A DNA stretch of 64,000 nucleotides from Pseudomonas pergaminensis (GTDB taxonomy: Bacteria > Pseudomonadota > Gammaproteobacteria > Pseudomonadales > Pseudomonadaceae), in assembly GCF_024112395.2 (NCBI RefSeq), contig NZ_CP078013.2:1240001-1304000 (forward strand). The letters are read 5' to 3'. Shown here in pieces: positions 43,174 to 51,110 of the stretch. A program made the position numbers and the translations under genes. The stretch's first letter is position 1. Every line of letters starts with the position of its first letter. The notes beneath the pieces were generated by a model. The model saw nothing but the letters and a program-made list of their open reading frames with translations, was not told the DNA's origin and made no database searches.

Positions 43174-43938
43174 TCAGGCGTTTTGCGCCTGTAGAAAGAT
43201 CGAGAACAGCTCCGACTGGGATTTGATCCCTAGCTTGCTGTAGATGTGTTTCTTATGGACTTTCACGGTTTCAACAGAGATTTCCAGCTTACGAGCGATT
43301 TCCTTGCTGGAGCAACCGCTGAGCATCAAGCGGCCTACATCCAGCTCGCGGGCGGTGAGTTGCGCGCCCCAATCATCATTCTGGATCGGCGGCTGCGGGG
43401 TGCTGACCTGGTTGAGTTCATAGGGCAAGCGTTGGCGCAGCAGGCTCAGCACCCAGGGTTGAATCAGCGACAGCAGGGCAATCTGCGCCTGGTCGAAACG
43501 CTGCTTCAAACCCAACGACAGGCATAGCGTACGCCCATCCGGCAGATGGCAATTAAATTGGATTTCATCTGCGACCACGTTAAGGCGGAAGTAGCGCTGG
43601 TAGTACTCGGTGAGTTCGAAGTGCTCCGGCGCGACTTCCGCCAGTCGAAACAAGCCGGTGCGCGAGTGTTCGCGGCTGGCAATGTAGAAGGGGTCGAGCA
43701 GGTACAGGCCATTGAGGTAGTCCTGGAACAGCTGGTCTGGCGTACCGTCGGCACCGGGGCATTCGGCGAACACCAGGGGGCGGTGTTCGCTGCTGAATAG
43801 CAACACCACCCAACTGTCGAAGGGCACGTATTGGTCCAGCAAGCGGACAAGCTGAGTCCAGAAGTTGGGCTGGTCGAGGGCGTCTATCATTTGCCCCACC
43901 GCGCGGTGCCAGGCGATGTCCTGCAGCGACATGGTCAT
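43174..43938 (-). CDS. LuxR-family transcriptional regulator
   Basis: A 254-residue protein with a C-terminal LuxR helix-turn-helix: LTARELDVGRLMLSGCSSKE followed by IARKLEISVETVKVHKKHIY and SKLGIKSQSELFSI. The N-terminal ~170 residues form a sensing domain that is neither a receiver nor a clear autoinducer-binding domain (no canonical W/Y/D set seen). AGGGG lies 8 bases before the ATG at 43938. It is divergent from the carbon-nitrogen hydrolase and permease genes, so it probably controls that operon and possibly the downstream glutamate-synthase-like gene. Confidence 0.88.
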   Translation of the reverse strand: MTMSLQDIAWHRAVGQMIDALDQPNFWTQLVRLLDQYVPFDSWVVLLFSSEHRPLVFAECPGADGTPDQLFQDYLNGLYLLDPFYIASREHSRTGLFRLAEVAPEHFELTEYYQRYFRLNVVADEIQFNCHLPDGRTLCLSLGLKQRFDQAQIALLSLIQPWVLSLLRQRLPYELNQVSTPQPPIQNDDWGAQLTARELDVGRLMLSGCSSKEIARKLEISVETVKVHKKHIYSKLGIKSQSELFSIFLQAQNA

Positions 43939-44031
43939 TGATCTACCCCTAACGTGTTACCCCGGCCGCGTAATTCCCTGGCGGGTATTGGCTGCGCATA
44001 CTGCGACACAGATAAAGAACAAGGAATACCC

Positions 44032-44853
44032 ATGAAGGTCGAATTCGCCCAACTGGCCGGTCGTGATAACGACACAGCTTACAACCTTGAGCGCGCCCTG
44101 GCGGCAATCGTTGCCTGCGCCGACGATACGCAACTGATCGTATTCCCGGAAACCCACCTGACGGGCTTTCCCTCGGCTGAAACCGTCGCCGACATCGCCG
44201 AGCCCCTGGATGGCCCCACCGTGAGAGCCGTTATCGAGGCGGCTCGCGCGCGCAACATTGCGGTGGTGATCGGTATCGCCGAGAACGACGGCGGCCAATT
44301 CTATAACACCACCTTGCTGATCACCCCCGAAGGCATTGCCTTGCGCTATCGCAAGACTCACCTGTGGCCATTAGAGCGTGGCGTGTTCAACCCGGGCGAC
44401 CGTTACCCCACCTGTGTGTGGAACGGTATGCGCGTCGGCCTGCTGATCTGCTACGACATCGAGTTCCCGGAAACCGCCCGCGCCCTGGCGCAAACGGGCG
44501 CTGAATTGCTGATCGTCACCAACGGCAACATGGACCCTTACGGCCCCACGCACCGTACCGCGATCATGGCGCGTGCCCAGGAAAACCAGGTGTTCGCGCT
44601 GATGGTCAACCGCGTGGAAGAGGGCGACGGCGGCCTGGTGTTCGCCGGTGGCAGCGCCTTGGTCGACCCGTTCGGTACGTTGCTGTTCGAAGCCGGGCGT
44701 GACGAAGGGCAATTCACGGTCGAGCTGGATCTCGACCAACTGGAGGCGGCGCACAAGGACTACCGCTACCTCGACGACCAGCGCATGAAATTGCCCGGCG
44801 AGGTGATCGAGCGCAGCGATGGGACGCGTGAGCTGCTGATCCCGAAAAACTGA
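44032..44853 (+). CDS. carbon-nitrogen hydrolase (nitrilase superfamily amidase)
   Basis: A 273-residue cytoplasmic hydrolase of amides or nitriles. The Glu-Lys-Cys triad is visible: E40 in VFPETHLTG, K108 in YRKTHLW and C140 in ICYDIEFPE. Other family marks are NGNMDPYGPTHR and AGGSALVDPFG. AAGGA lies 6 bases before the ATG at 44032. An in-frame start further upstream reads through the promoter region and is rejected. Together with the downstream permease it suggests uptake and deamidation of a small nitrogen compound, controlled by the divergent LuxR regulator. Exact substrate unknown. Confidence 0.9.
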   Translation: MKVEFAQLAGRDNDTAYNLERALAAIVACADDTQLIVFPETHLTGFPSAETVADIAEPLDGPTVRAVIEAARARNIAVVIGIAENDGGQFYNTTLLITPEGIALRYRKTHLWPLERGVFNPGDRYPTCVWNGMRVGLLICYDIEFPETARALAQTGAELLIVTNGNMDPYGPTHRTAIMARAQENQVFALMVNRVEEGDGGLVFAGGSALVDPFGTLLFEAGRDEGQFTVELDLDQLEAAHKDYRYLDDQRMKLPGEVIERSDGTRELLIPKN

Positions 44854-44951
44854 CACAACCCCTGTAGGCGCTGTACACCATAACAATTAGTGCATCCGCT
44901 TCATCGACTTCAGTTCTGCCATAAATCTAATAAATCAGCGGAGAATCGCTC

Positions 44952-46277
44952 ATGGCTCGTTTGCAACGCACCCTGTCGTTAGGGTCGGTGGTGCTGTTTG
45001 GCATCGCCTATATGACGCCGATCATTGTGCTCGGCACCTTCGGCATCCTGGCGCAATCCACCGCCGGCATGGTCCCCGCCGCTTACCTCGCCGCCCTGGT
45101 GGCGATGTTCTTCACCGCCATGAGCTACGGGCGCATGGCTTCGGCCTTCCCGGTGGCCGGTTCCGCCTACAGCTATGTGCGCAAGGCGATCAGCCCCAAA
45201 TTGGGATTCATCGCCGGTTGGGCGGTGTTGCTCGACTACCTGTTCCTCCCGATGGCGATCTGGTTGATCGGCGCGGCATACCTGCATTCGGCATTCCCCG
45301 CCGTGCCGCAGTGGGTCTGGGTGCTGGCGTTCATCGGCATCACCACGGCGATCAATATCATCGGCCTGAAACTCGCCAACGGCATCAACGCGCTGCTGAT
45401 GCTGGTGCAGTTTCTGGTGCTGATTGCGTTTGTCGCGTTGTGCATCCACTACATCGGTGGCGATGCGAGCACGCCGCTGTGGACGATCACGCCGTTCTTC
45501 AATGGCCAGATGCAAATGCCACTGATCACGAGCGGGGCTGCGATTGCCTGTTATTCGTTCCTGGGCTTTGACGCGGTCAGTACCCTCACCGAAGAGACCC
45601 GCGACCCACGCCGCACCATTCCCCGGGCGATCATGCTGATCACCTTGATCGGCGGGCTGATCTTCGTCGGTGTGTCGTATTTTGTGCAGGTCGCGCATCC
45701 GTCGTTCGAATTTGCCGATGTGGATTCGGCGGCCTACGAGATTGCGCGCAACATCGGTGGCGACCTGTTTGTGTCGATCTTCCTGATCGGCCTGATCGTC
45801 GGCCAGTTCGCCTCGGGGCTTTCGGCCCAGGCCAGTGGTTCGCGCTTGTTGTTTGCCATGGGCCGCGACGGCGTGTTGCCCAAGTCGTTCTTCGGCACCT
45901 TGCATGCGCGTTTCGGCACGCCGGTCAACAGCATCCTGCTGTGTGCAGTCGTGGCCTTGCTGGCGCTGAAGCTGGACGTGACCACCTCTACCTCGTTCAT
46001 CAACTTCGGTGCGTTCCTGGCGTTCAGCCTGGTGAACCTCTCGGTGATCTTTCACTACTGGATCGGGGCCAAGCAGCGCGGCGTGCGGGAACTGATCCTG
46101 TTCCTGGTGTTCCCGGCCATCGGCCTGCTGGCGGATCTGTGGTTGATGGTCAGCCTCGATCACCTGGCGATCTACCTGGGCCTGGTGTGGTTGGCGATCG
46201 GCCTGGTTTACCTGGGTGTGCTGACGCGCGGATTCTCGCAACAGCCACCGGAAATGGACTTTCAGGAAACCGCATAG
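44952..46277 (+). CDS. APC-superfamily amino acid/amine permease (PuuP-like)
   Basis: A 441-residue inner-membrane transporter with about 12 helices. Motifs: SLGSVVLFGIAYMTPIIVLG in TM1, SAFPVAGSAYSYVRKAISPK, ITSGAAIACYSFLGFDAVST then LTEETRDPRRTIPRAI in TM6, and QASGSRLLFAMGRDGVLPKS in TM8. It resembles the putrescine importer/ethanolamine-type branch rather than AroP. GGAG lies 8 bases before the start. It follows the hydrolase by 98 bases and probably imports that enzyme's substrate. Confidence 0.88.
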   Translation: MARLQRTLSLGSVVLFGIAYMTPIIVLGTFGILAQSTAGMVPAAYLAALVAMFFTAMSYGRMASAFPVAGSAYSYVRKAISPKLGFIAGWAVLLDYLFLPMAIWLIGAAYLHSAFPAVPQWVWVLAFIGITTAINIIGLKLANGINALLMLVQFLVLIAFVALCIHYIGGDASTPLWTITPFFNGQMQMPLITSGAAIACYSFLGFDAVSTLTEETRDPRRTIPRAIMLITLIGGLIFVGVSYFVQVAHPSFEFADVDSAAYEIARNIGGDLFVSIFLIGLIVGQFASGLSAQASGSRLLFAMGRDGVLPKSFFGTLHARFGTPVNSILLCAVVALLALKLDVTTSTSFINFGAFLAFSLVNLSVIFHYWIGAKQRGVRELILFLVFPAIGLLADLWLMVSLDHLAIYLGLVWLAIGLVYLGVLTRGFSQQPPEMDFQETA

Positions 46278-46330
46278 AAGCTGTGGGCCTATTCTTATTG
46301 CAATCGGTTCTCGTTTGGGCGCATGATTTG

Positions 46331-46345
46331 TGTTACTGTGTAACA
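46331..46345. promoter_or_regulatory. putative Zur box upstream of rpmE2
   Basis: TGTTACTGTGTAACA is a perfect dyad around a central three-base spacer, 32 bases before the L31 start. Its 13-base core GTTACTGTGTAAC shares outer halves with the Zur-like site at 4660. Zur control of zinc-free L31 paralogues is well known. Confidence 0.7.
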
Positions 46346-46377
46346 CATTAAATGCACCCAGACGCCCCGGAGGCCTT

Positions 46378-46650
46378 ATGAAAGCTGGTATCCATCCCGA
46401 CTACCGCACCGTGCTGTTCCATGACACCGCCGCCGACGTGTTCTTCCTGATCGGCTCCACCGCCGACAGCGATCGCACCCACACCCACAGCGACGGCAAC
46501 ACGTACCCGTATATCCCGTTGGACGTTTCCAGCGCCTCGCACCCGATCTACACCGGCCAACAGCGCAAGACCCAGGCCGAAGGCCGGATCGCCGGGTTCA
46601 ACAAGCGTTTCGCTTCGTTTGGCTCGACCCCGAAAAAAGCCGAGGCGTGA
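46378..46650 (+). CDS. rpmE2: type B 50S ribosomal protein L31 (zinc-independent paralogue)
   Basis: A 90-residue protein: [20 protein letters not shown], then [20 protein letters not shown] and a basic tail ending [17 protein letters not shown]. It contains no cysteine, unlike the CxxC zinc-binding L31. In zinc shortage such C-minus L31 replaces the zinc form in ribosomes and frees zinc. The upstream dyad at 46331 fits Zur repression. A good factor-independent terminator follows at 46674, so it is a single-gene transcript. The ATG at 46378 is chosen because it matches the conserved family start. Confidence 0.95.
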   Translation: MKAGIHPDYRTVLFHDTAADVFFLIGSTADSDRTHTHSDGNTYPYIPLDVSSASHPIYTGQQRKTQAEGRIAGFNKRFASFGSTPKKAEA

Positions 46651-46673
46651 CTATCACGTGCTTCACCTCGAAG

Positions 46674-46703
46674 GCCGCTCCGGTTTCTGGAGCGGCTTTT
46701 TTT
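46674..46703 (+). terminator. factor-independent terminator of rpmE2
   Basis: GCCGCTCC-GGTTTCT-GGAGCGGC followed by seven T. The 8-bp GC-rich stem and T-run lie 23 bases after the rpmE2 stop. Confidence 0.9.
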
Positions 46704-46816
46704 GCGCTGATATCGTAAAGCCATTATTTTGCAAAAAACCGACTAAACTCCTCAGTAATAGCCAGGAAGGCAGGACCGGACCCTAAGGAATGCACACCGA
46801 CGATCCGAGGTGTCCC

Positions 46817-48163
46817 ATGGGAGAGTCAGTTACATTTACCGATGCCAGACGTGCCGTGGTGCTGTTGATCGACGCCCACCCCGACGTGCTCCAACGCCTT
46901 ACGCAACTGCTGCAACTGGAACCCTTCGACCTGCACAGCGCCACGTGCGCTGCCGATGCCCTGGCCATCCTGGCCAGCCAACCCGTCGACCTGGTGATGA
47001 GCGCCGCGCGCCTGCCGGACATGGACGGCGCCTCATTGCTCGCGCATGTCCACCAGCATTACCCCCACACCGTGCGCATTCTGCTGACAGGCGAGACCGA
47101 CCTGACGCTGATCGTAAAGGCCATCAACGAAGGTGAAATCTACCGGTACCTGAGCAAGCCCTGGAAGGATGAAGAATTGTTGCTGGCGCTGCGCCAATCC
47201 CTGGCCCATCAGCATTCCGAGCTGGAGCGCCTGCGCCTTGAACAACTGATCCAGCAGCAGAACGACGAACTCAAGCAGCTCAACGCCACCCTGGAAAAAC
47301 GCGTGGCCGCGCGCACCAGCGAGCTGCAGCAAACCGCCGACATGCTCGATCTGGCCTACGAAGAGCTCAAGCACAGCTACGCCACCGGCACCGAAGTGTT
47401 TTCGCTGCTGGCCAACCTGCGCCTGCCGCGCACCAAACAGACCAACCGGCAGATTATCGAACTGGTGCGCACCTGGTGTGTGGCCCATGGCGTGGACTCC
47501 GCCAGCAACCGCGACCTGACCATGGCCGCCGCGCTCTACAACATCGGCAAGCTGAGCTGGAGCGACAGCATGATGGCGTCGCCCTCGGACCTGCTGCACA
47601 GCAGCGACCGTGAACGCTATCGCGCCTACGCCACCCAGAGCGAGTCGCTGCTGATGACCCTGGAGCCGATGAAAGACGCCGCGCGGCTGATCCGCCATCA
47701 CCAGGAACGCTGGGACGGCAGCGGTTTCCCTGACCACCTCAAGGGTGAAGCGATTCCCGCCGGCTCGCGTTTGCTGAAACTGGCGGTGGATTTTATCGAA
47801 CTGCAAAAAGGCCTGATCCTGGAGCGGCAGATGAACAGCGACGAAGCGCTGCTGTACATCCGCAAATACGCCGGGCGGCTGTATGACCCGGTGATGGTCG
47901 AAGACTTTGTGCTGGTCTGCGCCACTTACCTCAATGACGTGACGTTGGGCGACCCCAACGTCAAAGTGCTCGGCACCCGGGAACTGGCGGAGGGCATGGT
48001 GCTGGCGCGCAATCTCAATGCGGACAACGGCATGCTGCTGCTCAATGCCGGCAAGGTGTTGAACCTGCCATTGGTGGATAAGTTAATTGCCTTTGAGACC
48101 ATGGAAGGGGCGCGGTACAGCGTGTTTATCAAGGACACCGACGAGGCATTGCTTTCCGGTTAA
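46817..48163 (+). CDS. response-regulator-like protein with degenerate receiver and degenerate HD-GYP domain
   Basis: A 448-residue cytoplasmic protein. Residues ~12-125 have the receiver fold (VVLLIDAHPDVL ... LVMSAARLPDMDG ... LLTGE ... YLSKPW). The phosphoacceptor Asp is replaced by Ala63 and the acidic pair is reduced to ID-A. A long coiled coil follows (~130-190, LEQLIQQQNDELKQLNATLE). The HD-GYP-like domain reads AAALYNIGKL where HD-IGK is expected, while HHQERWDGSGFP is kept. A further C-terminal stretch has GTRELAEGMVLARNLNADNG. It thus looks like a non-catalytic, phosphorylation-independent relative of RpfG-type phosphodiesterases. GAGGTG before the ATG at 46817 decides the start. 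Confidence 0.85.
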   Translation: MGESVTFTDARRAVVLLIDAHPDVLQRLTQLLQLEPFDLHSATCAADALAILASQPVDLVMSAARLPDMDGASLLAHVHQHYPHTVRILLTGETDLTLIVKAINEGEIYRYLSKPWKDEELLLALRQSLAHQHSELERLRLEQLIQQQNDELKQLNATLEKRVAARTSELQQTADMLDLAYEELKHSYATGTEVFSLLANLRLPRTKQTNRQIIELVRTWCVAHGVDSASNRDLTMAAALYNIGKLSWSDSMMASPSDLLHSSDRERYRAYATQSESLLMTLEPMKDAARLIRHHQERWDGSGFPDHLKGEAIPAGSRLLKLAVDFIELQKGLILERQMNSDEALLYIRKYAGRLYDPVMVEDFVLVCATYLNDVTLGDPNVKVLGTRELAEGMVLARNLNADNGMLLLNAGKVLNLPLVDKLIAFETMEGARYSVFIKDTDEALLSG

Positions 48164-48210
48164 GGCACTTCATGTGATCCTTACATCTTTGCCTTCAAGG
48201 AAGACTGTAC

Positions 48211-48618
48211 ATGCCCTCCACCATCCGCATCGCCGCCGCCCTCCTGATCGGCAGCGACGGCCAGACCCTGCTGGTGCGCAAGCGCGGCACGCAAGCCTTC
48301 ATGCAACCTGGCGGCAAGATCGACGCGGGTGAGCAACCTGCCGACGCGCTGGCCCGTGAGCTGCACGAAGAACTGAACCTGCGCATTGAGCCCGGCGCGG
48401 CGGTCTACCTTGGCAAGTTTTCCGCACCGGCGGTCAATGAGCCGGGTTTTACCGTGGAAGCCGAGCTGTTCCAAGTGCAGATTGACGTGCCGGTGAGCCC
48501 GGCGGCGGAGATCGAAGAAGTGCGCTGGATCGACCCGGCTGGCGACGGAGGCCTGGCCCTGGCACCGTTGACGCGGGATCTGATCCTGCCGTTTTATCGT
48601 GCATCGCTGACGGCATGA
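48211..48618 (+). CDS. Nudix hydrolase
   Basis: A 135-residue pyrophosphohydrolase with a full Nudix box: GGKIDAGEQPADALARELHE then ELNL (G-x5-E-x7-RE-x2-EE-x-x). The N terminus has RIAAALLIGSDGQTLLVRKR, typical of the fold. Substrate unknown; MutT-like sanitation is one option. AAGGA precedes the ATG. The following acetyltransferase overlaps its stop by four bases (ATGA), so both are translated as a pair. Confidence 0.9.
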   Translation: MPSTIRIAAALLIGSDGQTLLVRKRGTQAFMQPGGKIDAGEQPADALARELHEELNLRIEPGAAVYLGKFSAPAVNEPGFTVEAELFQVQIDVPVSPAAEIEEVRWIDPAGDGGLALAPLTRDLILPFYRASLTA

Positions 48619-49121
48619 GCATCCGCACGCTGGAGGCCAGCGACGCCGAGGCTTATCGGGCGTTGATGCTGGAGGCGTATGGCGCCTATCCCCAGGCGTT
48701 CACTTCCAGCGTGGCGGAGCGTGCCGCGATGCCCTTGAGTTGGTGGGAGAAGCGCTTGAGCAGCCCACTGGACCGGTTGCTGGGGGCTTTTGAAGGGGAT
48801 GAACTGGCCGGCATTGTCGGCTTGGCGTTCGAGCCGCGGGAGAAGGCACGGCACAAAGTGACTTTGTTCGGCATGTACGTGACCCAGGCTTACCAGCAGC
48901 AGGGGCTGGGCCGTCAATTGGTCGAAGCGGCGTTGGCTGAGGCGCGCCAGTACCCGCGCCTGAAGGTGATTCAACTGACGGTCACTGCTGGTAATGATGC
49001 CGCCTTTGCGTTGTACCAGCGCTGCGGGTTCATCCAGTACGGCCTGGAGCCGCTGGCGGTGCGGGTGGGGGTCGATTACTTTGACAAGATCCACATGTGG
49101 CGCGAATTGCAGCACCAGTGA
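48615..49121 (+). CDS. GNAT-family N-acetyltransferase
   Basis: A 168-residue GNAT protein. The acetyl-CoA loop is seen in LFGMYVTQAYQQQGLGRQLV (QxxGxG/A pattern, about 93-112), followed by LKVIQLTVTAGNDAAFALYQ and RCGFIQYGLEP, the usual motif B and C-terminal strand. It overlaps the Nudix gene by four bases. The acceptor substrate cannot be told. Confidence 0.9.
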   Translation: MSIRTLEASDAEAYRALMLEAYGAYPQAFTSSVAERAAMPLSWWEKRLSSPLDRLLGAFEGDELAGIVGLAFEPREKARHKVTLFGMYVTQAYQQQGLGRQLVEAALAEARQYPRLKVIQLTVTAGNDAAFALYQRCGFIQYGLEPLAVRVGVDYFDKIHMWRELQHQ

Positions 49122-49196
49122 TTTCCGACTGTGGCAGGCTTGCCGGCGATAGCCATAGGTATCTGCACAACGCTGCACCTGTGGTGAGGAAGCTTA
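49122..49196. other. short spacer before the tandem array
   Basis: Contains no gene. It carries an isolated REP-like scrap (GGCTTGCCGGCGATAGCC, from about 49137) that resembles the core of the repeats that follow. Confidence 0.5.
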
Positions 49197-50055
49197 ACAG
49201 ACGACCACTATCTATCTGTTGCCCCACGATCAAAATGTGGGAGCTGGCTTGCCTGTGAAGGCGGCCCGGCAGACGACCACAATCTAACTGTTGCCCCACG
49301 ATCAAAATGTGGGAGCTGGCTTGCCTGCGAAGGCGGCCCGGCAGACGACCACTATCTAACTGTTGCCCCACGATCAAAATGTGGGAGCTGGCTTGCCTGC
49401 GAAGGCGGCCCGGCAGACGACCACAATCTAACTGTCACCCCACGATCAAAATGTGGGAGCTGGCTTGCCTGCGAAGGCGGCCCGGCAGACGACCACAATC
49501 TAACTGTTGCCCCACGATCAAAATGTGGGAGCTGGCCCGCCTGCGAAGGCGGCCCGGCAGACAACCACTACCTAACTGTTGCCCCACGATCAAAATGTGG
49601 GAGCTGGCCCGCCTGCGAAGGCGGCCCGGCAGACAACCACTATCTAACTGTTGCCCCACGATCAAAATGTGGGAGCTGGCTTGCCTGCGAAGGCGGCCCG
49701 GCAGACGACCACAATCTAACTGTTGCCCCACGATCAAAATGTGGGAGCTGGCTTGCCTGCGAAGGCGGCCCGGCAGACGACCACAATCTAACTGTTGCCC
49801 CACGATCAAAATGTGGGAGCTGGCTTGCCTGCGAAGGCGGCCCGGCAGACGACCACTATCTAACTGTTGCCCCACGATCAAAATGTGGGAGCTGGCTTGC
49901 CTGCGAAGGCGGCCCGGCAGACGACCACTATCTAACTGTCACCCCACGATCAAAATGTGGGAGCTGGCTTGCCTGCGAAGGCGGCCCGGCAGACGACCAC
50001 AATTTAACTGTCACCCCACGATCTAACTGTAGGCGCTGGCTTGCCGGCGATGCAG
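49197..50055. repeat. tandem array of eleven 72-bp REP-like repeats
   Basis: Eleven full units begin at 49228, 49300, 49372, 49444, 49516, 49588, 49660, 49732, 49804, 49876 and 49948. Partial units lie at both ends (49197-49227 and 50020-50055). Each unit has a REP-like half (GTGGGAGCTGGCTTGCCTGC, GAAGGCGGCC) and a linker (CAGACGACCAC[A/T]ATCTAACTGT, then TGCCCCACGATCAAAAT). Variants are shared between neighbours: units 5 and 6 have CCCGCC and ACAACC, while units 3, 10 and 11 have GTCACC in place of GTTGCC. As 72 is a multiple of three, long open frames with 24-residue repeats arise on both strands. They lack ribosome binding sites and I do not call them genes. Confidence 0.92.
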
Positions 50056-50114
50056 GCACCTCGGTACCTCAGGCACACCCAGGCGATCTCTTCGTTTACG
50101 AGGCGGTGCAGGGT

Positions 50115-51032
50115 TCAGCGCACCGCGCTGACCCCATCGAGGGTGGAGAATGAGGTGTCCTTGGCGGTCAGCAGGAAGTCGCGCATATACGGCGCATCCA
50201 GCATGTCTGCGCGAATCCCCGCGTACAGCGTTGCAAACAAGCCTTTCTCACCCAGGCGCTTGCCTTTCACGTAACCGCGCGAGCTGTATTCATGCAGCGC
50301 CCAATGGGGCATGCCGCACACACCACGGCCGCTGGCCACCAATTGCATCATCATCACGGTCAGTTCCGAGGTGCGCACCTGGGCCGGTTCTACGTCGGCG
50401 GGTTCGAGGAAGCGGGTGAAGATGTCCAGGCGGTCGCGCTCGACCGGGTAGGTGATCAGGGTTTCGGTCAGCAGGTCTTCCGGCACGACGTATGGTTTGT
50501 GCGCCAGCGGGTGCTGGTTGGCGACCGCGAGCATGGCTTCGTAGGTGAACAACGGCACGTAGGTAATGCCGGGCAACTCCAGCGGGTCGGAGGTCACCAC
50601 CAGGTCCAGGTCGCCGCGGGCCAGGGCTGGGAGCGGCGCGAAGGCAAAGCCGGAGGCCAGGTCCAGTTCGACCTCCGGCCAGGCATCGCGGAACTGGTCG
50701 ATGGTCGGCATCAGCCACTGGAAGCAGCTGTGGCACTCGATCGCCATGTGCAGGCGCCCGGCAGTGCCGCCGGCCAACCGGGCGATGTCGCGTTCCGCAC
50801 CGCGCAGCAGCGGCAGGGTGGCGTCGGCCAGTTGCAGCAGGCGCAGGCCGGCGCTGGTGAAGCGCAGCGGCTTGGTCTTGCGCACGAACAGCGGCATGCC
50901 CAGGCGTTCTTCCAGCTCCTTGAACTGGTGGGACAGCGCCGACTGCGTCAGGTGCAGGCGCTCGGCGGCTTCCACCAGGCTGTCGGCTTCGCGCAAGGCG
51001 TGCAGGGTTTTGAGATGACGGATTTCCAGCAC
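50115..51032 (-). CDS. metR: LysR-family regulator MetR (methionine/homocysteine)
   Basis: A 305-residue LysR protein. The N-terminal helix-turn-helix reads LEIRHLKTLHALREADSLVE then AAERLHLTQSALSHQFKELE, characteristic of MetR. The effector domain has ECHSCFQWLMPTIDQFR and GRGVCGMPHWALHEY. MetR uses homocysteine to control metE, metH and related genes. The GTG at 51032 gives the usual family start (M-LEIRHL) and has GGAGG 5 bases upstream; an ATG at 51044 is the alternative. A perfect MetR box lies upstream at 51075. Target genes such as metE are not adjacent here. Confidence 0.93.
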   Translation of the reverse strand: MLEIRHLKTLHALREADSLVEAAERLHLTQSALSHQFKELEERLGMPLFVRKTKPLRFTSAGLRLLQLADATLPLLRGAERDIARLAGGTAGRLHMAIECHSCFQWLMPTIDQFRDAWPEVELDLASGFAFAPLPALARGDLDLVVTSDPLELPGITYVPLFTYEAMLAVANQHPLAHKPYVVPEDLLTETLITYPVERDRLDIFTRFLEPADVEPAQVRTSELTVMMMQLVASGRGVCGMPHWALHEYSSRGYVKGKRLGEKGLFATLYAGIRADMLDAPYMRDFLLTAKDTSFSTLDGVSAVR

Positions 51033-51074
51033 GACGGCCTCCATGAATGAATTTTGTGCTTAATGATAAAACAT

Positions 51075-51087
51075 TGAAAACTATTCA
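51075..51087. promoter_or_regulatory. MetR box upstream of metR
   Basis: TGAAAACTATTCA matches the consensus TGAA-N5-TTCA exactly, 43 bases before the GTG start. It suggests autoregulation. It lies in the gap between metR and the upstream giant gene, 24 bases before the latter's 3' end at 51111. Confidence 0.7.
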
Positions 51088-51110
51088 TGTTGGCCGTTGC
51101 GTGATTTAAA

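Noticed and set aside
49307..50026. Apparent protein of ten 24-residue repeats in the tandem array
   Set aside because: The repeat length is a multiple of three, so frames stay open on both strands; no ribosome binding site, and the unit is REP-like DNA.
49197..50055. CRISPR array
   Set aside because: The units are contiguous 72-bp repeats with near-identical linkers; there are no variable spacers and no cas genes.
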